From Aedoeadaptatus coxii (GTDB lineage: Bacteria > Bacillota > Clostridia > Tissierellales > Peptoniphilaceae): a stretch of DNA of 64,000 nucleotides. The translations under genes were made by a program, and so were the position numbers. The notes under the pieces were generated by a model that was not told the origin of the DNA, made no database searches, and was given only the letters and a program-made list of their open reading frames with translations. Shown one piece after another: positions 60,613 to 64,000 of the stretch (positions are counted from its first letter, which is position 1; each line of letters opens with the position of its first letter). Where the stretch lies: positions 75,715 to 139,714 of the forward strand of contig NZ_KQ960181.1 of the NCBI RefSeq assembly GCF_001553115.1, given 5' to 3'.

Positions 60613-60704
60613 GGTGCATCCTTTCTAATTCCATAAGTTAAGTGATTACCTTAACTATACCATGACCTAAGATTCCTCGCTATCATTTGCACATTTCCGC
60701 GGAA

Positions 60705-60732
60705 TAAAAAAAGCCTCGACGAACGAAGCTTT
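60705..60732 (-). terminator. Terminator of the small membrane protein gene at 60749
   Basis: The stem AGCTTCG/CGAGGCT (one G-T pair) followed by seven T on the minus strand. Confidence 0.7.
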
Positions 60733-60748
60733 CTTGTAAAAGGTCATT

Positions 60749-61114
60749 TTATTTTTCCCGTTTTTCCCGTATAAGAGCGTGTAAGAGAAAAAGCACCACG
60801 GCGAAAATAGCGATGACGAACATTCCCTTTAAAAAGCTGACGCCGAAAAAAAGAAGGGACAAACCGACGACGCTTGCGCCGTTTACCATGACCCCGCCCA
60901 AACCGACCGGTCCTTTGTTTTGGTACGTATAGCCTTTTCGAATTTCGTAGCGATAGAGGATAAAACCGATGACGGCAATGGCGCTTCCCGCCACTTGTTG
61001 CCAATCGGTGACCTCGCCGACGAGGCCTGCGAGCCCTGCCACTTGGCGAAGACTAAGGGCGATGAGGGCGACGAGGAGATACGAACGTAATTTTAAAAGA
61101 TGTAATGATTTCAC
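60749..61114 (-). CDS. Small multi-pass membrane protein of unknown function
   Basis: This 121-residue protein has about four hydrophobic segments (residues 10-30, 38-54, 68-90, 92-115) separated by short basic loops (RYEIRKGYTYQNKG). It ends in a charged tail REKREK. No family is recognised. An AGGAGGCT site precedes the ATG. It sits between the radical SAM gene and the GATE protein gene on the same strand, with its own terminator. Confidence 0.65.
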   Translation of the reverse strand: MKSLHLLKLRSYLLVALIALSLRQVAGLAGLVGEVTDWQQVAGSAIAVIGFILYRYEIRKGYTYQNKGPVGLGGVMVNGASVVGLSLLFFGVSFLKGMFVIAIFAVVLFLLHALIREKREK

Positions 61115-61175
61115 GGAGCCTCCTAAAAATAAAATGTGTTTACTGAAAGTTTATCACATTCCCATTCTGAGGCAA

Positions 61176-61204
61176 TAAAAAAACGCAGCCTTCGCTGCGC
61201 TTTT
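61176..61204 (-). terminator. Terminator of the GATE-type membrane protein gene
   Basis: The stem CGCAGC/GCTGCG followed by seven T on the minus strand. Confidence 0.85.
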
Positions 61205-61205
61205 C

Positions 61206-62372
61206 TTATCCTATTAACATAAAGAGCAAGTGAGCCGATACACCTGCGATTAAACCGCCGATGGTGTGAGATAAAATGGCTTTACCTGCCAAGGGGCGAG
61301 ATTCCAAAGCATCCATCATACCGATGTGGGTACTGAGGTAGCCCGACCAGCACATACCCATAGCCGTAAAGACGGCGATATCATTGGGAAGTGCGGCGCC
61401 CGTTTCGATAAAGTTCGGAACGAGGGAAATAGCTGCGCCAACAGCACCTAATGCCGTAATGGGGAATGCAATGGCTTCGGGAGAATGGAAACCGAATAAG
61501 GGTTCGAAGATAAATTGTAGCTTTTGACCTACAAAAGGTAAGAACTTAACGCCTTCGTAAGCGGCGCCCGTATATTGGCCGTTTTCGCCCGGGCCAAAGG
61601 TAATCATCATGACGAAAGTACATACGATGAGAACGCCGGGGATAATGGACATACCCATTTCAACGCCGTTCTTGCCCCCTTCGAGGAGAGCATCCAATGT
61701 TCTTTGGAAAAGATTACCTTCGCGGATGTAACGGAATTCGCTCTTGGAATCCAAATCATCCACGTCCATGTTTTCATCATAAGGCTCTTCGGCTTTGTCG
61801 CCGTAGTATTTTTTCGTTTGCGCCATCATTAAACGCACACTGACGACGGAGCCGATAATGGCGCCCACATTCCCAATAATAGCGGGAACGATAAATTCCG
61901 TGCCTTGGGCAATCATAAAGGTGGTAACGATAAGCCCCATCCCGAATGATGTACCTAAATTACAGAGCGCCGGTACTTGGTATTTCTTAAAGTACTGAGT
62001 AAACGTCTTGTCCTTAGCAAAAGATATGATCGCCGGATTATCCGATAAATATGTCGCTACTGCCCCGGTAATACTTGCGCCGGGCAGACCCCAAATCGGT
62101 TTCATGAGGGGAGCAAAGATCTTGTTAATAAGAGCAATTGCGCCGAACTCCGATAAAACCCCGCTTATAGCGCCGGCTAAAACCGCCATGGCCATAATTA
62201 AAAATACAGTCGATAGTAGCAGATCGTGTGCCGTTGCCATCATCGTTTTGAACATCATGCCGACGCCCATTTTGCGACCGATCAAGGCAAATCCACCGAT
62301 GAATATGACGAGGAATACGAAAGTTTCAAGCCCTATTGCTTTCACTTTTTTCTTGCCGTTCGTGCCATCCAT
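61206..62372 (-). CDS. Nucleoside-recognition (GATE) domain membrane protein, CD0519/CD1768-like
   Basis: This 388-residue integral membrane protein has about nine hydrophobic spans. Characteristic segments are GAISGVLSEFGAIALINK, ATYLSDNPAIISFAKDK and NLGTSFGMGLIVTTF, and later FHSPEAIAFPITALGAVG. These match the uncharacterised CD0519/CD1768 family with the nucleoside-recognition gate fold seen in SpmA/FeoB-like proteins. A cytosolic acidic loop lies near residues 195-220 (DENMDVDDLDSKSE). It is preceded by a hairpin beside the GGAGG site and an operator-like repeat in the promoter. Confidence 0.8.
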   Translation of the reverse strand: MDGTNGKKKVKAIGLETFVFLVIFIGGFALIGRKMGVGMMFKTMMATAHDLLLSTVFLIMAMAVLAGAISGVLSEFGAIALINKIFAPLMKPIWGLPGASITGAVATYLSDNPAIISFAKDKTFTQYFKKYQVPALCNLGTSFGMGLIVTTFMIAQGTEFIVPAIIGNVGAIIGSVVSVRLMMAQTKKYYGDKAEEPYDENMDVDDLDSKSEFRYIREGNLFQRTLDALLEGGKNGVEMGMSIIPGVLIVCTFVMMITFGPGENGQYTGAAYEGVKFLPFVGQKLQFIFEPLFGFHSPEAIAFPITALGAVGAAISLVPNFIETGAALPNDIAVFTAMGMCWSGYLSTHIGMMDALESRPLAGKAILSHTIGGLIAGVSAHLLFMLIG

Positions 62373-62385
62373 AAAAAACCTCCGT

Positions 62386-62402
62386 GCACTATACCGTAGT
62401 GC
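62386..62402 (-). repeat. Hairpin just upstream of the GATE protein ribosome-binding site
   Basis: GCACTA/TAGTGC with a 5-base loop ends two bases before the CGGAGG site. It may modulate translation. Confidence 0.5.
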
Positions 62403-62449
62403 TTCTAATTTACTTTTTACAATGATTTGTCTATTCTAGCATGTAGACG

Positions 62450-62497
62450 ACGATCAATCTTTAAATATATTATAATTGATCGTGATCGTTTAATCAA
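62450..62497 (-). promoter_or_regulatory. Promoter and palindromic operator of the GATE protein gene
   Basis: On the minus strand TTGATT (62497-62492) and TATAAT (62474-62469) are 17 bases apart. A perfect 9-base inverted repeat ACGATCAAT...ATTGATCGT (62450-62458 and 62475-62483) brackets the -10 box, and a further GATCG half-site adjoins it. The regulator is unknown. Confidence 0.7.
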
Positions 62498-62721
62498 TAG
62501 CAAACTTATTATTATCGAAAATCTAAATATTCAAAAATTTAAACCTGATGAATTAGGCATTCTTTTTTAACATGAAAATACATGGATAGATTCGACAAAT
62601 ACAGAACTTTTTTATTCTTTCAATATAGTGAACTCCTCCCCAAAATGTTTAAAAAAAAACGGCCCGAATGCACTGACCCCCGAAAGTTGGACCAAAAAAT
62701 CCAACCTTTGGGGGTCTTTTA

Positions 62722-63303
62722 ATGGCAAAATACAGTTACGAATTGAAGAAGAAAATTGTCGAGGAATACTTGTCCGGGAAGACAAGTTACCATGCCTTAG
62801 AATCAAAGTACCATGTCGAAAATTCACAAATTTTGAAATGGGTCAACAATTACAAGCATTTTGGTGATGAAGGTTTAATGCGCTCTAGAAATAAACGTGA
62901 GTACAGTGTAGAGTTTGAGTTAGAAGCCATTACACGCTACGAAACGAGCGAATGCAGCTACCAATAATTGGCCTTTGAACTCGGTATGACGAATCCGTCC
63001 ATGATCGTCAACTGGCGAAAGCAGTACCGAGAGAGGGGCATTGAGGGGCTGCGATCATATAAGTGAGGTAGACCTGTGACAAAGAAAAACGCCTGTAATC
63101 AACCACCGAAGTCTGCAACTAAGAAGGAGCCTCTTGATGCATCCACACGGGAGGCATTAGAAAACCGCATCAAAGAACTAGAGGCAGAGAATGAAAAGCT
63201 CACCATTCAAAAGATGTTCTGGGAACAGTTAAGGAGTTTGGAAAGGGAAGAAACAATGAACAAAAGGCGAGGATCGTCGCCAAACTCCGAGAACAATTCC
63301 AAC
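62722..63303 (+). pseudogene. IS3-family transposase orfA with two nonsense codons
   Basis: The frame encodes an HTH protein: YSYELKKKIVEEYLSGKTSY, YHVENSQILKWVNNY, then a TAA stop at 62965-62967, LAFELGMTNPSMIVNWRKQY, a TGA stop at 63064-63066, and the coiled-coil end REALENRIKELEAENEKL. Both stops lie in the single frame that otherwise matches IS150-type OrfA, so the gene is broken by point mutation and not by a shift. The distal part could still be translated from an internal GTG at 63076. Confidence 0.85.
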
Positions 63304-64000
63304 TGACCAAGATTCTTGCCGCCATCAACTTTCCAAAATCCACCTTTATGTACTGGCAGAAAAAGTGGAGCGAAAAAGACAAAGACCAAGCCTTGAAAGA
63401 TGAAATTCTCTCCATTCGGCATGAACACAAAGACTACGGCTACCGAAGGATCCACTTGGAGCTGAAGAATCGAGGTTGGTCCGTGAACAAAAAGAAAGTT
63501 CCGCGACTGATTCAAGTTATGGGCCTTCAAGTTCTCTCCTATGGAAGAAAATACAAGAAATACAACTCGTACAAAGGCGTTGTCGGTCACATCAAGAAAA
63601 ATCGAATCAACCGACGCTTCAATACCTCCATCCCCTACCAAAAAATAACCACCGACACCACAGAATTCAAATACTACGAAGAAGATCAAACGGGAAAACT
63701 TCAAACAAAGAAACTCTATCTCGATCCATACATGGACCTGTACAATCCTGAAATCATAAGCTACGTCCTCTCCGATCAGCCCAACGGGGTCACCATGCTA
63801 CGAAGCTTGGAAGAAGCCATCGAGCGCACCGATACCTGCCCCTACCGCCGCACCTTCCACTCCGATCGCGGGTGGGGCTACCAAATGACCGCCTACCAAG
63901 CCATGCTGGAAGAACATCACATCTTTCAAAGCATGTCGAGAAAAGGCAATTGTTATGACAACGCACCTATGGAGAACTTCTTCAGTGTACTGAAAAGAGA
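63195..64000 (+). CDS. IS3-family transposase orfB (rve/DDE integrase), truncated by the window end
   Basis: The frame (codons starting at 63195) is open to the window edge for about 268 codons. It has an HTH_21-like part (HEHKDYGYRRIHLELKNRGW), then the catalytic Asp in ITTDTTEFKYY, Asp in FHSDRGWGYQ and Glu in APMENFFSVLK, the DDE triad of retroviral-type integrases. It has no ATG until 63349 and lies in the -1 frame relative to orfA, as expected for frameshift-made OrfAB, although no A6G slippery run is evident. Confidence 0.88.

Larger units (their letters stand above)
62669..64000 (+). mobile_element. IS3-family (IS150-like) insertion sequence, right end outside the window
   Basis: The left end TGCACTGACCCCCGAAAGTT begins with TG and resembles IS150-group terminal repeats. 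orfA (62722) and orfB (from about 63195) follow in -1 relation. The orfB product has the full DDE set, but orfA has two in-frame stops, so autonomous movement is unlikely. An imperfect hairpin (GACCCCC...GGGGGTC, 62674-62715) stands just before orfA. Confidence 0.88.

Overview
The window looks like chromosomal DNA of an anaerobic Gram-positive Firmicute of moderate GC. Superoxide reductase and B12-dependent methionine synthesis suggest an anaerobe. The LTA synthase, large Alu-type SRP RNA, ribonuclease M5, T-box control, Veg and strong AGGAGG ribosome-binding sites are Firmicute traits. A Tissierellia/Peptoniphilaceae-like host is my inference; no rRNA is present to confirm it.

Layout. 0.1-7.1 kb: PAS/PP2C phosphatase, THUMP RNA methyltransferase, superoxide reductase, a DUF4391-like protein, a thioredoxin-reductase-like flavoprotein without its CxxC, and an LTA synthase fused to a glycerophosphodiesterase-like domain. 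7.3-12.5 kb: an accessory scar of broken pieces (parA/parB, histidine kinase, serine recombinase, rocB tail, frameshifted AraC regulator) around an apparently intact TetR / HXXEE / alpha-beta hydrolase cargo. 12.5-17.4 kb: class II aldolase, DinG-like helicase-nuclease, trmL, birA, tRNA-Ser and SRP RNA. 17.5-22.8 kb: the ilvBNCD operon behind an isoleucine-type T-box and a 25-codon leader ORF. 23.1-30.4 kb: ispE, veg, an SLH-anchored 5'-nucleotidase, msrB, small redox proteins and a DUF1002 protein. 30.5-33.9 kb: a P1B-type metal ATPase with a DUF6110-like partner under Fur-box-like sites, a glutaredoxin and an ArsR regulator. 33.9-38.1 kb: rsmA, rnmV, tatD, metG. 38.2-49.5 kb: pentapeptide protein, YitT with a structured leader, cysteine desulfurase/DUF3343, tex, prfB, secA, DUF951, MscS and a membrane-anchored protein. 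49.5-52.1 kb: pgeF, tRNA-Ala, a tnpB scar and an AT-rich CAP-domain protein. 52.3-58.1 kb: murI, a GT2-GtrA fusion and a metF / reactivation-domain / metH methionine operon. 58.1-62.4 kb: YciI, an Orn/Lys/Arg decarboxylase-family enzyme, a radical SAM protein and a GATE-type membrane protein. 62.67 kb to the edge: an IS3-family (IS150-like) element with a broken orfA.

No CRISPR array, prophage or defence island was seen. The best candidates for undescribed biology are regulatory: (i) a perfect 7-1-7 Fur-type palindrome on a promoter that fires into a nearly gene-free stretch before the metal ATPase operon; (ii) a roughly 250-nt leader ahead of yitT with terminator-like and Shine-Dalgarno-masking hairpins; (iii) the small leader ORF between the T-box and ilvB. 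The LtaS-GDPD fusion and the CxxC-less reductase are the most unusual proteins.
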